From Rhizobium sp. Root1203 (GTDB lineage: Bacteria > Pseudomonadota > Alphaproteobacteria > Rhizobiales > Rhizobiaceae): a DNA stretch of 64,000 nucleotides. Below are positions 17,157 through 26,137 of this stretch, in pieces. Both the position numbers and the translations under genes were made by a program. Below the pieces are notes generated by a model, which was not told the origin of the DNA, made no database searches, and worked only from the letters and a program-made list of their open reading frames with translations. The stretch's first letter is position 1. Each line of letters begins with the position of its first letter. The stretch lies in contig NZ_LMCW01000013.1 in the NCBI RefSeq assembly GCF_001424945.1, positions 542-64,541 of the forward strand, read 5' to 3'.

Positions 17157-17192
17157 TTGACATGCCCGTGAAAACCTGAGAAAACGATTTCA
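17157..17192 (+). promoter_or_regulatory. Promoter with LacI-type operator 5
   Basis: TTGACA (17157-17162) is followed after exactly 17 bases by GAAAACGATTTCA (17180-17192). This is the same -35/operator geometry as at 14005-14040. The operator occupies the -10 position (gaaaac), so repression by the neighbouring LacI protein is expected. It drives the CoA-transferase gene, whose ATG is 20 bases downstream. Confidence 0.75.
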
Positions 17193-17211
17193 CGAACGCA
17201 TGGGAGGAAAC

Positions 17212-18426
17212 ATGCTGTTAAATGGAATCAAAATCGTAAGCTTCTGCCACTTTCTGCAGGGGCCGGCCGCCGACCAGTATCTCGCCGACATGGGTGCGGA
17301 TGTGATCAAGGTTGAGCCGCTTACGGGTGCGTATGAACGTGCCTGGTCGGGCGCGGACGTCTACGTCGAGGGTGTCAGTGGTTTCTATCTCTGCGCCAAT
17401 CGCAACAAGCGCTCGATCGCGATTGACCTCAAGAGCCCTTCTGGCAAGGAAGTTGCGCGCAAGCTTATCAAGGAGGCCGACGTCGTCCTTGAAAACTTCC
17501 GCCCCGGCGTGTTCGCTCGGCTGGGATTCGATGAGGAAGAGCTCAAGCGCCTGAACCCGACCCTTATCTTCGCCTCTGCCAGCGGCTTTGGATCCAGCGG
17601 TCCGCTGCTTGGCAAGCCGGGACAGGATCTGCTCGTTCAGGCTCGCTCGGGTCTGATCAGTGTTACGGGCAACCCCCAGGGTGGTCCGACGCCGGTGGGC
17701 GCCGCAGTCGTCGATCAGCACGGCGGCGCGCTGCTTGCCATGGGGATCCTCGGAGCGCTTGTTCGGCGCTTGCGGGAAGGAAAGGGGACCCGCGTCGAGG
17801 GCAGTCTGCTGAATTCCGGTATCGATCTTCAGACGGAGCCGCTCGTGAACTGGTTCGCCGGACAGATCGAGCGAAAGGCGCTCGACCGTCAAAAGAGCCT
17901 TGCGACGTGGTTCCACCAAGCGCCCTACGGCGTCTACCCGACAAGCGACGGCCATGTCGTGGTCTCGCTGTGCGAGACGAAGGACTTGGCGGAAGCTGTC
18001 GAGAGCGACGCTCTGCGTGAACTGGTTGGTCGCAATCGCTACGAGGAGCGCGACGCATTCGCTGAGGCGCTTTCCCAGGCAACGGCGAAGTTCTCGACTG
18101 CTGAACTCGAAGAGCGCTTCGATCGACACAATGTTTGGTGGGCTCCGGTCAACTACTATGACGATCTTCTTTCCGACCCTCAGCTCATGCACTCGGAAGT
18201 GTTCCGCGAGGTGGATGTCCGCGGCCGCAAGATTCATCTGGTGAATCACCCCAACCGCTATGATGGCAAGGTGCCGGAACTCCGGGTACTTGCACTCGAT
18301 ATCGGCGAGCACACGCGCGAAATCCTTGCTGAGCACGGCTTCACACCGTCCGAAGTCGAGCAGCTTTTTGCCTCGAAGGCGGTCACCGCACCCGACGCGG
18401 AGCAGCCTGCGAAGGGAGCTGCGTGA
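17212..18426 (+). CDS. CaiB/BaiF-family CoA-transferase
   Basis: This encodes 404 residues. ATG 17212 is preceded by GGGAGGAAAC; ATG 17200 would lie before that ribosome-binding site. The class III CoA-transferase fold shows LQGPAADQYLADMGADVIKVEP (about residues 17-38), NRNKRSIAIDLKSPSGKEV and LENFRPGVFARLGFDEEEL. The expected catalytic Asp is in AAVVDQHGGALLAMGILGAL. The enzyme would move CoA from a donor thioester onto a carboxylic acid, activating it for the enoyl-CoA hydratase encoded later in the locus. The substrate acid is not known. Expression is probably LacI-controlled. Confidence 0.88.
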   Translation: MLLNGIKIVSFCHFLQGPAADQYLADMGADVIKVEPLTGAYERAWSGADVYVEGVSGFYLCANRNKRSIAIDLKSPSGKEVARKLIKEADVVLENFRPGVFARLGFDEEELKRLNPTLIFASASGFGSSGPLLGKPGQDLLVQARSGLISVTGNPQGGPTPVGAAVVDQHGGALLAMGILGALVRRLREGKGTRVEGSLLNSGIDLQTEPLVNWFAGQIERKALDRQKSLATWFHQAPYGVYPTSDGHVVVSLCETKDLAEAVESDALRELVGRNRYEERDAFAEALSQATAKFSTAELEERFDRHNVWWAPVNYYDDLLSDPQLMHSEVFREVDVRGRKIHLVNHPNRYDGKVPELRVLALDIGEHTREILAEHGFTPSEVEQLFASKAVTAPDAEQPAKGAA

Positions 18427-18455
18427 TGGATATCGTGATCCGGGAGGAGAAGACT

Positions 18456-19241
18456 ATGGCGACCGAAGTTGCCCCGCGTGGTGTTGCTATTGTGACGGGC
18501 GCGCGGCGCGGCATCGGGCGCGCCATCTGCATCGAGCTCGCTGCTGCAGGATTCGATGTCGCGGTTGCGGATGTTATGACCGACGAGGGCGGTGCCGAGA
18601 CAGTCAAGTTGGTCGGCGAGCGAGGTCGCAAAGCCCGTTTTTATCAACTCGATATCTCGAAGACGGAATCCTACGCCGATTTCCTCGCGTGTGTCGAAGC
18701 AGATCTCGGCGTCGTGAACTGCCTTGTCAACAATGCCGGAGTCCAGGTGTCCGAGCGGGGGGACCTGCTTGACGTGTCGGAGGAAAGCTTTGACCGGCTG
18801 CTGGACATCAATCTGCGTGGCACGTTCTTCCTGACCCAGGCGGTTGCGCGCCGGATGATCGAGCGGAAGGTTTCGCCCCAGGAACGGGCGATCGTATTCA
18901 TCACCTCCGCGAACGCCCACTTGGTGTCTCCGGAGAAGGGACCCTACTGCATATCGAAAGCTGGTCTGTCGATGGCCTCGCAGCAGTTCGCCCTCCGGCT
19001 CGCTGAATTCGGGATCCATGTCTATGAAATCCGGCCTGGTCTGATCCGGACCGATATGACCGCAGACGTCGTTGAACGTTACAGCGGCGGTATCGAAAGC
19101 GGTGCTCTCTCCGCCATTCGGCGCTGGGGCCAACCCGAAGACATCGCTCGTGGCATCGCGACACTGGTCACCGGCGGAATGCCGTTCAGTACGGGCGACG
19201 TCTACAACATCGGTGGGGGGATGCAGGTTCCGCGGCTTTAA
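18456..19241 (+). CDS. Short-chain dehydrogenase/reductase (FabG-like)
   Basis: This encodes 261 residues from ATG 18456, which has GGGAGGAG upstream; earlier in-frame GTG and ATG codons lack one. The Rossmann motif is TGARRGIGRA (about residues 14-23), NNAGVQ lies near 93 and the catalytic pair is Y-C-I-S-K (about 164-168) after the Ser in ITSANAHL. The PGLIRTDMT and C-terminal FSTGDVYNIGGGMQ segments match 3-ketoacyl-ACP reductase-like sugar/polyol dehydrogenases. It oxidises a secondary alcohol or reduces a ketone with NAD(P)(H). It lies 29 bases after the CoA-transferase and is probably cotranscribed. Confidence 0.9.
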   Translation: MATEVAPRGVAIVTGARRGIGRAICIELAAAGFDVAVADVMTDEGGAETVKLVGERGRKARFYQLDISKTESYADFLACVEADLGVVNCLVNNAGVQVSERGDLLDVSEESFDRLLDINLRGTFFLTQAVARRMIERKVSPQERAIVFITSANAHLVSPEKGPYCISKAGLSMASQQFALRLAEFGIHVYEIRPGLIRTDMTADVVERYSGGIESGALSAIRRWGQPEDIARGIATLVTGGMPFSTGDVYNIGGGMQVPRL

Positions 19242-19256
19242 ACTTAGGAATCTCAA

Positions 19257-19270
19257 GAAAACGATTTCAC
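19257..19270. promoter_or_regulatory. LacI-type operator 6 before the ribose-type importer
   Basis: The site reads GAAAACGATTTCAC, identical in its first 13 bases to operators 3 and 5, and lies 22 bp before the ATPase start. No TTGACA stands 17 bases upstream here, so it may act as an auxiliary operator or serve a weaker promoter. Confidence 0.7.
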
Positions 19271-19291
19271 AGGTATTTTGGGAGGCAGGCA

Positions 19292-20785
19292 ATGACGGCT
19301 CCGGCTTTGGAGATGAAGGGAATCCATAAGCGATTTCCAGGCGTCTACGCACTGAAGAACGTAAGCTTCTCGGTGGCGAAAGGCAGCGTGCACGGACTGG
19401 TGGGCGAAAACGGCGCCGGCAAGTCGACGCTCATGCGAATCCTTTCCGGCGCCTACCAGGCATCGGAAGGAACCGTTGCAATCGACGGAAAGGATATCGA
19501 CAATCCCAACCCGGAAAAGATGCTCGCGCTTGGCGTTGCAGTCATCTACCAGGAACTCGCCCAGGCTCCGCATCTGACCGTGGCCGAGAATATCTACCTG
19601 GGCCGACTTCCCAAGACGAGTTTCGGAACTGTCGACTGGAGGAAGGCGCGATCCGATGCTCGGGCGATCCTCGCGAAGCTCAACTTCAAGGTCGATCCGG
19701 CTGCACGCATCGATCGCTTGAGCGTGGCTCAACGCCAGATGGTCGAGATTGCGAAGGCGATCTCCCGCGACGCCCGGATCATCGTCCTTGACGAGCCATC
19801 GGCCGTGCTCGGCGACAGCGAGCTGCACAATCTGTTCGAGCTCATCCGGACGCTTAGCCGCGAAGAGGGCGTCTCGTTCGTCTACATTTCGCACCGTCTC
19901 AAGGAGCTCTACGAGATCTGCCAGGACGTCACTGTCCTCCGCGATGGTCAGATGATTTCGAGCGCCGCGATCGAGGGCACCACCACAGCCGGCCTCATCA
20001 GGCAGATGGTCGGCCGTGAGATGAACGACATCTTCCCGACCCGTCCGGCTCCCCAGGAGGAGATCCGGCTGGCCGTCGGCAACGTGAACCGCAAGGGCGT
20101 ACTGAAGGATATCTCGTTCGAGGTCCGCCGAGGCGAGATCTTCGGGATCTGCGGTCTCGCGGGCTCGGGTCGCACCGAAGTCCTCCGCGCGATCGCTGGC
20201 GCCGACCGGATCGACAGCGGCGAGATCAAGATCGACGGCGAGAAGCTCGACGTTTGCAATCCGCGTGTCGCGCTGTCCAACGGGATTGGCCTGCTTCCAG
20301 AAGATCGGAAGACGGAAGGGCTTTTCCTGGATCAGTCGGTCGCCTTCAACGTCACGATCTCCGCGCTTGGCGAGATGATGTCAGGCGGCCTGCTACGCTC
20401 CGGAAAAGAGCGCGAGAAGGTCGCCAACTACATCCGTCAGATGAGGATCAAGACGCCGTCCGGCGCCACCCGTGTACGCACGCTCTCTGGCGGCAACCAG
20501 CAGAAATGCGGGATCGCCCGGCAGCTCAACGCAGGCACCACTATTCTGCTGGTGGACGAGCCAACCCGCGGCGTCGATGTCGCGGCCAAGCGTGAAATCT
20601 ACGACTTGCTCGTTCAGCTCACTTCGACCCTCGGCGCAAGCGTCGTGATGGTCTCATCGGAACTGCCCGAAGTTCTCGGGATGTGTGACCGCATCATGGT
20701 CATGAGGCAGGGCTCAGTCTCGGCCATTGTCGATGGCAAGGGCGCCACCGAAGAATCCCTGATGTCGCACGCGGTATGGAATTGA
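19292..20785 (+). CDS. Ribose-type (CUT2) ABC ATPase, double domain
   Basis: This encodes 497 residues with two nucleotide-binding halves like RbsA/MglA. The first has Walker A GENGAGKSTLMRIL (about 37-50), the signature LSVAQRQMVEIAKAIS and Walker B IIVLDEPSAVL. The second has the degenerate P-loop GLAGSGRTEVLRAIAG, which lacks the Lys as is usual in this class, with LSGGNQQKCGIARQL and LLVDEPTRGVDV. It powers uptake of a monosaccharide or related polyol/acid. GGGAGGCAGGC supports ATG 19292. The operon runs without break into the ALDH gene. Confidence 0.93.
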   Translation: MTAPALEMKGIHKRFPGVYALKNVSFSVAKGSVHGLVGENGAGKSTLMRILSGAYQASEGTVAIDGKDIDNPNPEKMLALGVAVIYQELAQAPHLTVAENIYLGRLPKTSFGTVDWRKARSDARAILAKLNFKVDPAARIDRLSVAQRQMVEIAKAISRDARIIVLDEPSAVLGDSELHNLFELIRTLSREEGVSFVYISHRLKELYEICQDVTVLRDGQMISSAAIEGTTTAGLIRQMVGREMNDIFPTRPAPQEEIRLAVGNVNRKGVLKDISFEVRRGEIFGICGLAGSGRTEVLRAIAGADRIDSGEIKIDGEKLDVCNPRVALSNGIGLLPEDRKTEGLFLDQSVAFNVTISALGEMMSGGLLRSGKEREKVANYIRQMRIKTPSGATRVRTLSGGNQQKCGIARQLNAGTTILLVDEPTRGVDVAAKREIYDLLVQLTSTLGASVVMVSSELPEVLGMCDRIMVMRQGSVSAIVDGKGATEESLMSHAVWN

Positions 20786-20796
20786 GGAGAATGGAA

Positions 20797-22263
20797 ATGT
20801 CCACACGCAAGTACACCCAATTCATCAATGGTCGCTTCGAAGGCGAAGCCGCCTCCTACGTCGACCGTACGTCCCCGGCAAGCGGGGAACTCGTCGCCCA
20901 GTTTGCGAGTGGTGAGGTCGCCGACATGGACCGTGCCGTGGCTGCGGCGCGCAAAGCGTTCGATCATGGCCCGTGGCCCCAGATGAGCGGGATGCAGCGG
21001 GCAGAGGTGTTGAACAAGTTCGCGAACCTGGTCGAAAGGAACTTCGACAAGCTTGTTCGCATCGAAGTCGAAGAAGTCGGCAAGCCGATCCGCTTTGCCA
21101 AAGGTGATATCGGCGGCTGTGTCGGTCTTATCCGCTATGCTGCTTCCTTGGCGATGCAGATGTCCGGGACAACCTACACCAACCTCGGCGCGAACAAGAC
21201 GGCGCTGCTGATGCGCGAGCCGGTGGGCGTTGTCGCTCTCATCACTCCATGGAATTTCCCGGCCCTCATCCTGATGCAGAAGGTTCCGTTCGCGCTCGCC
21301 GCGGGCTGTGCCGTTGTCGTCAAGCCTTCCGAGTTCACGTCTGGAAGCGCGTTCGAACTGGCAGCCCTTGCTACGGAAGCAGGCGTTCCCGACGGTGTGT
21401 TCAACGTAGTGAGCGGTAAGGGCTCGGTCATCGGCCAGTCACTGACGGAGCATTCGGATGTCGACTTCATCTCGTTCACGGGGTCGACGAGGATTGGCCA
21501 GACCGTAATCGAGGCGTCGGCCAAGAACATCGTGAAGACCTCGCTAGAACTCGGTGGGAAGTCCGCGAATATCGTCTTCGCCGATGCTGACCTCGACGCC
21601 GCTGTAGACGGCGCCTTGATGGGCGTCTTCTTCAACAACGGCGAATGCTGCGTCTCGGGTTCGCGCCTGTTCGTCCAGTCGTCGATCGCCGATGACTTTG
21701 TGCGCCGCGTCAGCGAACGTGCAGCGCTGCTCAAGGTCGGCAATCCATTCGACGACGACACCGATATTGGTGCCATGATCGACAGCAAGCACCTCTCCAA
21801 GGTGATGAGCCTCGTGGATTCCGGCCGCACTGAAGGTGCCAAGCTTCTCACTGGGGGCAATGTTGTCGAGAACGGCGCCGGCAACTTCGTCCAGCCGACC
21901 ATTTTCGATCATGTCACGCCCGAGATGACCATCTTCCAGGAGGAGATCTTCGGCCCCGTCCTGAGCGTCACCCGCTTCGATACTCTCGACGAAGTGATCG
22001 AGCTCGCGAACAACAGCATCTACGGCCTGTCGAACTATGTCTGGTCGAAGAACATCGACACGGTCATGACGATCTCCCGTCGCCTAAAGAGCGGCTGGGT
22101 GCAGGCGAACACGATCATCGACGGCGCGCCGCAGCTTCCGCTGACTGGCGTCAAAGGTTCGGGCTTCGGATATGAAATGGGCCAAGCGGGGTTCGAGGAA
22201 TTCACGCAGATCAAGACGCTGTTCCTCCACACGGGTGCCCGCGAACCGGTGTTCGCGAAATGA
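20797..22263 (+). CDS. NAD(P)-dependent aldehyde dehydrogenase
   Basis: This encodes 488 residues. ATG 20797 has GAGGAG 7 bases upstream; ATG 20791 is too close to it. The ALDH motifs are all present: TPWNFPALILMQKV with the catalytic Asn, the Rossmann-like FTGSTRIGQ, the general base Glu in LELGGKSANIVF (about residue 252) and the nucleophile Cys in NNGECCVSGSR (about residue 286). The enzyme oxidises an aldehyde to the acid. Its place between the sugar importer ATPase and a HAD phosphatase suggests it acts on a sugar-derived aldehyde. The stop overlaps the next ATG. Confidence 0.92.
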   Translation: MSTRKYTQFINGRFEGEAASYVDRTSPASGELVAQFASGEVADMDRAVAAARKAFDHGPWPQMSGMQRAEVLNKFANLVERNFDKLVRIEVEEVGKPIRFAKGDIGGCVGLIRYAASLAMQMSGTTYTNLGANKTALLMREPVGVVALITPWNFPALILMQKVPFALAAGCAVVVKPSEFTSGSAFELAALATEAGVPDGVFNVVSGKGSVIGQSLTEHSDVDFISFTGSTRIGQTVIEASAKNIVKTSLELGGKSANIVFADADLDAAVDGALMGVFFNNGECCVSGSRLFVQSSIADDFVRRVSERAALLKVGNPFDDDTDIGAMIDSKHLSKVMSLVDSGRTEGAKLLTGGNVVENGAGNFVQPTIFDHVTPEMTIFQEEIFGPVLSVTRFDTLDEVIELANNSIYGLSNYVWSKNIDTVMTISRRLKSGWVQANTIIDGAPQLPLTGVKGSGFGYEMGQAGFEEFTQIKTLFLHTGAREPVFAK

Positions 22264-23072
22264 GCAACACCCGATCCATCTCCCTGCTGGTTTCGGACGT
22301 CGACCGCACACTGCTGACCCACGACTACGTGCTTCCGGAGCGTGTGGTGGAGGCAATCGGTCGGCTTAAGGAGAAGGGCGTGAAAGTCGTGCTGGCATCG
22401 GCTCGTTCCCCGGAGGCCCTTCGGCCATATGCGGAGCGTCTGGGCCTCACCTCCCTCGCAGCTTGCTTCAATGGGGGGTGGATTGGCGACCTTCGGTCAG
22501 GCGTCTCGCTCGCGTCAACGACGATCAATCGAGGCGAAGGACTGGGTGCCATGCGGATGGCGGCAGAACTTGGACTGAACGCCCTCTGGTACGGACATGA
22601 CCGGGTCTACGCCTTGTCGACCAACGCCGTTGTCGAACACGAGGTGAAGATCACCGGCGAAAGCCTGGCAATTGTTGACACCTTCGATGACCTCCCAGGA
22701 GAGCCGGGGAAGATCATGTGCGTGCGCACCGATCCGAATGACGATGCCGCATTCAATGCCCTGCAGGAAAAGCTTTCTGGATCGCTCTGCCTAGTCAGAT
22801 CCCATTGGCGGCTGTTGGAGATCAACCCGCCAGGCGTCTCGAAGCGCGTTGCGATTGAATTTCTATCAAAGCACCTCGGGATGAGGAGAGATGTCTGCGC
22901 GGCAGCCGGCGACGCCGAAAATGATCTTGAGATGCTGCGCTGGGCGCAGGTCGCGCTGACCGTTGGCAATGCGATCGACGAGATCAAGAGTTTTGCGGCC
23001 TTCACCGGGCCGTCCTGCGACGAAGGCGGCATCGCAGTCGCCGTCGATTGGCTCAACAACCGGCTCAACTGA
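22260..23072 (+). CDS. Cof-type HAD hydrolase
   Basis: This encodes 270 residues. Motif I is LLVSDVDRTLL (about 8-18), with the nucleophile Asp followed by D-R-T where D-G-T is usual. Motif II is in VVLASARSPEAL, motif III is the Lys in VSKRVAIEFL, and motif IV is AAGDAENDLEML with the metal-binding Asp pair. This is the subclass IIB (Cof) family of cytoplasmic sugar-phosphate and related phosphatases. The start codon overlaps the ALDH stop (ATGA), implying coupling. It probably dephosphorylates a pathway intermediate; the substrate is not predictable. Confidence 0.88.
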   Translation: MSNTRSISLLVSDVDRTLLTHDYVLPERVVEAIGRLKEKGVKVVLASARSPEALRPYAERLGLTSLAACFNGGWIGDLRSGVSLASTTINRGEGLGAMRMAAELGLNALWYGHDRVYALSTNAVVEHEVKITGESLAIVDTFDDLPGEPGKIMCVRTDPNDDAAFNALQEKLSGSLCLVRSHWRLLEINPPGVSKRVAIEFLSKHLGMRRDVCAAAGDAENDLEMLRWAQVALTVGNAIDEIKSFAAFTGPSCDEGGIAVAVDWLNNRLN

Positions 23073-23101
23073 GCCATCGAACTAATTGGGAGGAGAGAGG
23101 A

Positions 23102-24094
23102 ATGGCCCACATGGCAACTCCTAGAGACGCGACACTAGAGCCGCCGGCATCAGCGCGGGCGTGGTCGCTCATCCAAAGCCTCGGCTTGTTCTGGGTTCTC
23201 GTCGCGTTGTGCGCGGTTGCGATCTGTCTGTCGCCAAGCTTCCTGCAGGTCGGAAACCTGATGAATGTCGGTCGACAGATCGCGCTATTCGGCATCGTCA
23301 GCATCGGCATGACGTTCGTCATTCTGACGCGCGGCATTGACCTGTCGGTCGGATCGATCGTTGGGGTGGTAGCCGTCACGAGCGCGATGCTTCTGTCGTC
23401 CGGCACGTCGATCCCGGTGGTAATGGTTCTCGCGCTCCTCATGGGCGTCGCTTTCGGCGCCATCAACGGGCTGGGTGTCGTTATTTTCCAGATGCCGCCA
23501 TTCATCATGACGCTTGGCACCCTGGTTATGGGGCGCGGGATAGCCATGACGATCGCAAACGGCGAGCCGCAGAACCTCGGCGATGCGACCGATACCTTCT
23601 ATTTCCTTGGTGGCGGGTTCCTTCTTGGGGTCCCTGTTCCGATCTGGATTTTCGCAGGTGTCGCAGTCATTGCCTTCATCGTCCTCCGATCGACTGCATT
23701 CGGACGCCAGATCTATGCAGTCGGCTCCAACGCGGAGGCCGCGCGCCTGGCCGGGATTAAAGTCGGCTCGGTTCTGATGTCAGTTTACGTGATCTCAGGC
23801 GTTCTTGCCTCGCTCACCGCATTGATCACCATCTCGCGCCTGACGGTCGGCGAACCCACCGCGGGTACGAACCTCGAGCTCGAGGCCATCGCTATTGTCG
23901 TGATCGGCGGCACTAGTCTCTTTGGTGGAGAAGGTACCATTATCGGCACCGTCATCGGCGCCGCAATCATCGCAGTCATCGCCAACATCCTCAATTTGCT
24001 CGGCATCTCACCGTTCACCCAGCAGATCGTGAAGGGTGCCATCATCATCGCTGCCGTCATGTTCGAAGTCTATCGCCACCGTCAGCGGGTCTGA
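23102..24094 (+). CDS. Ribose-type (CUT2) ABC permease
   Basis: This encodes 330 residues. ATG 23102 follows GGGAGGAGAG; an upstream in-frame start at 23048 would lie inside the HAD gene. About eight to ten membrane spans are evident. The RbsC/XylH hallmarks are visible: GMTFVILTRGIDLSVGSIVG (about residues 73-92) and YAVGSNAEAARLAGIKVGSV before the cytoplasmic coupling region, then VIGGTSLFGGEGTIIGTVIG. It forms the membrane channel for the ATPase at 19292 and binding protein at 24157. Confidence 0.92.
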   Translation: MAHMATPRDATLEPPASARAWSLIQSLGLFWVLVALCAVAICLSPSFLQVGNLMNVGRQIALFGIVSIGMTFVILTRGIDLSVGSIVGVVAVTSAMLLSSGTSIPVVMVLALLMGVAFGAINGLGVVIFQMPPFIMTLGTLVMGRGIAMTIANGEPQNLGDATDTFYFLGGGFLLGVPVPIWIFAGVAVIAFIVLRSTAFGRQIYAVGSNAEAARLAGIKVGSVLMSVYVISGVLASLTALITISRLTVGEPTAGTNLELEAIAIVVIGGTSLFGGEGTIIGTVIGAAIIAVIANILNLLGISPFTQQIVKGAIIIAAVMFEVYRHRQRV

Positions 24095-24101
24095 ATGCCG
24101 T

Positions 24102-24118
24102 CGCGTCATGGTGACGCG
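24102..24118 (+). other. Intercistronic hairpin
   Basis: CGCGTCA and TGACGCG form a 7-bp stem with a 3-base loop between the permease and binding-protein genes. It has no T-run and may protect or tune the abundant binding-protein part of the message. Confidence 0.4.
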
Positions 24119-24156
24119 CGGATAGTTGTAAATGTCCATCCTCGGGAGGAGAGATA

Positions 24157-25107
24157 ATGAATACCAGCCGTCGACAGTTTCTCACAATATCCGCAGCCCT
24201 TGCTGCCGCAGGTACGGTCGGGTTGCCGCTGCGCGGTGCCTTTGCAGCGGACAAGATCAAGATCGGCTTCAGCCAGGGCACGATGAACCATCCGTGGCGT
24301 ATCGCGATGGTCGATGTGAACAAGAAGTATGCGGCAGAGCATTACCCGGACCTCGACATCATCGTCACGGATGGCAACAATGACGCGGCCAAGCAGGTTG
24401 CCGACGTTGAAAGCCTGCTAACCCAGGGCATCAAGGTTCTCGTGATCTCGCCGCTTACCGAGCAGGCTCTGACACCCGTGGTCAAGGACGCGATGGCCCA
24501 GGGCATTCCGGTGCTGACCCTCGACCGCAAGGTCAATACCCAGGTCACTTGCCATCTCGGCGGTCTGAACCTTCCGCTCGGTGAAGGCGCCGGCAAGTTC
24601 CTGCTCGGCGCACTTCCGAAGGGTGGCAATATCATCGAGCTTCAGGGTACCGCTGGAGCGTCTGCGACGAACGATCGTCACAAGGGCTTCGAGAGCGCGA
24701 TTGCTGGCAATTCTGCATTCAAGGTCGTCGCTCAGCAGAACTGTGACTACACTCGCGACAAGGCCGTGAAGTTCATGGAAGACATGCTCCAGCGCTTCAA
24801 GCCGGGTGAGATCCAGGCCGTCTACGCACACAACGACGAGATGGCGCTGGGTGCAATCCAGGTGATGGAAGCTGCCGGTCGCCTCGACGGTGTGAAGGTG
24901 ATCGGCATGGACGGCCAGAATACGGCATTCCAGGCGATCAAGGACGGCAAGATGTCGGCTTGCTTCATTTATCCGTTCTGCGCTCCCGAAGGGATCGAGA
25001 CCGCATACAAGATGGCCAAGGGCGAGACCGTCGACAAGGAAATCATCCTGCCGACCGTCCAGGTCTCCGACGAAAACGTCGATCAGTATCTTGGCAAGGG
25101 AATCTGA
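24157..25107 (+). CDS. Ribose-type ABC substrate-binding protein
   Basis: This encodes 316 residues. The N-terminus MNTSRRQFLTISAALAAAG resembles a twin-arginine signal (S-R-R-Q-F-L) and is followed by a likely cleavage at AFA-A (about residue 30). The mature part begins KIKIGFSQGTMNHPWRIAMV and contains VTDGNNDAAKQVADVESLL and VYAHNDEMALGAIQVMEAAG. These are typical of the periplasmic-binding-protein type 1 (RbsB-like) fold. It captures the solute for the CUT2 importer. Placement last among the importer genes, after enzymes, is unusual but the spacing is short. Confidence 0.92.
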   Translation: MNTSRRQFLTISAALAAAGTVGLPLRGAFAADKIKIGFSQGTMNHPWRIAMVDVNKKYAAEHYPDLDIIVTDGNNDAAKQVADVESLLTQGIKVLVISPLTEQALTPVVKDAMAQGIPVLTLDRKVNTQVTCHLGGLNLPLGEGAGKFLLGALPKGGNIIELQGTAGASATNDRHKGFESAIAGNSAFKVVAQQNCDYTRDKAVKFMEDMLQRFKPGEIQAVYAHNDEMALGAIQVMEAAGRLDGVKVIGMDGQNTAFQAIKDGKMSACFIYPFCAPEGIETAYKMAKGETVDKEIILPTVQVSDENVDQYLGKGI

Positions 25108-25119
25108 TCCCAGCACGAA

Positions 25120-25144
25120 GGGCCGCGTCGTGAGGATGCGGCCC
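25120..25144 (+). other. Hairpin after the binding-protein gene
   Basis: GGGCCGC and GCGGCCC form a 7-bp GC stem with an 11-base loop, 13 bases past the stop. There is no T-run. It is probably an mRNA-stabilising or partial-termination element before the aldolase gene. Confidence 0.4.
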
Positions 25145-25169
25145 CATTCTCGAACAGAAGGAACAAGCG

Positions 25170-26135
25170 ATGACATCCGTCCGCCACTACGACAGCCCTC
25201 AAGGCGTTATCCCGGCAGTCCTGATGCCGTTCACCGCTGACATGGGGATCAACGAGAAGGCCTACCGCAATCACCTAGCGGACGTCAGTGCCGTCGAGGG
25301 CATCAGTGCGATCACCATCAATGGTCACGCCGCCGAAGTCGCGTCGCTGACCGTGGATGAGCAGTTCCGGGCGATCTCGGTGACCAAGGAAGTGCTCCAG
25401 GAGCGCATGCCGACCATCGTGGCCGTCTATACCAATTCAAGCCTGGAGGCGGCGCGCATTGCTCGCAAGGCCCAGGAAGAGGGTGCGAATGGTCTGCTGG
25501 TGTTTCCGCCCGAGGTGATGTCGCTTGGCGGACACATGCGTCCGGAGATGATCCAGGAACACTACAAGCGCATTACTGATGCGTCGGATCTCCCTATCAT
25601 TCATTATCAGTTTCCGCTGAACTCCAACCTTGCTATTCCTCTGCCGACGCTACTGGACCTGTGCATCCGCTTCCCCTCGATCAAGGCGATCAAGGACAAT
25701 TGCGGTGACGGCAATCTGCATGAACGCCAGATTCGCGAACTCAGGGCACTCGACCGCCCGGTTCGAACCCTGACCACTCATAGCGGATGGTTGCTCGGCT
25801 CGCTCGCTCTTGGCTGCGATGGTCTGCTCTCCGGCGCCGGCTCCGTCATCGCAAACCTTCAGGTCGCGTTGTTCCGTGCCGTTAAGGCCGGTGACCTCAA
25901 CACTGCGAAGGAAATCAACGAGAAGATCTATCCGACCGTTCGGGCGTTTTACGATCATCCGCTCCTCGACATGCACAACCGCATGAAGGAGGCCCTTGTC
26001 ATTCTCGGCCGTTGGGAAGAAGCCTATGTACGCCCGCCACTCGTGAACCCGACGGACGCCGAGATCGAGAAAATCCGTCGGTGCCTGGCGCAAGCAGGCC
26101 TCACGTCGGAAACGCTCTACAAGAAGGTCGCGTAG
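25170..26135 (+). CDS. Dihydrodipicolinate synthase-family aldolase/lyase
   Basis: This encodes 321 residues with the (beta/alpha)8 DapA/NAL fold. ITINGHAAEVASLTVDEQFR (about residues 50-69) replaces the GTTGE segment of true DapA. The conserved Tyr is in IIHYQFP and the Schiff-base Lys is expected in SIKAIKDNCGD (about 169-179). The changed GTTGE-like loop argues for a catabolic pyruvate-dependent aldolase or dehydratase such as those acting on 2-keto-3-deoxy sugar acids rather than lysine synthesis. A separate GAAGGAACAAGCG leader supports the start. It is cotranscribed with the enoyl-CoA hydratase 2 bases later. Confidence 0.88.
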   Translation: MTSVRHYDSPQGVIPAVLMPFTADMGINEKAYRNHLADVSAVEGISAITINGHAAEVASLTVDEQFRAISVTKEVLQERMPTIVAVYTNSSLEAARIARKAQEEGANGLLVFPPEVMSLGGHMRPEMIQEHYKRITDASDLPIIHYQFPLNSNLAIPLPTLLDLCIRFPSIKAIKDNCGDGNLHERQIRELRALDRPVRTLTTHSGWLLGSLALGCDGLLSGAGSVIANLQVALFRAVKAGDLNTAKEINEKIYPTVRAFYDHPLLDMHNRMKEALVILGRWEEAYVRPPLVNPTDAEIEKIRRCLAQAGLTSETLYKKVA

Positions 26136-26137
26136 CG

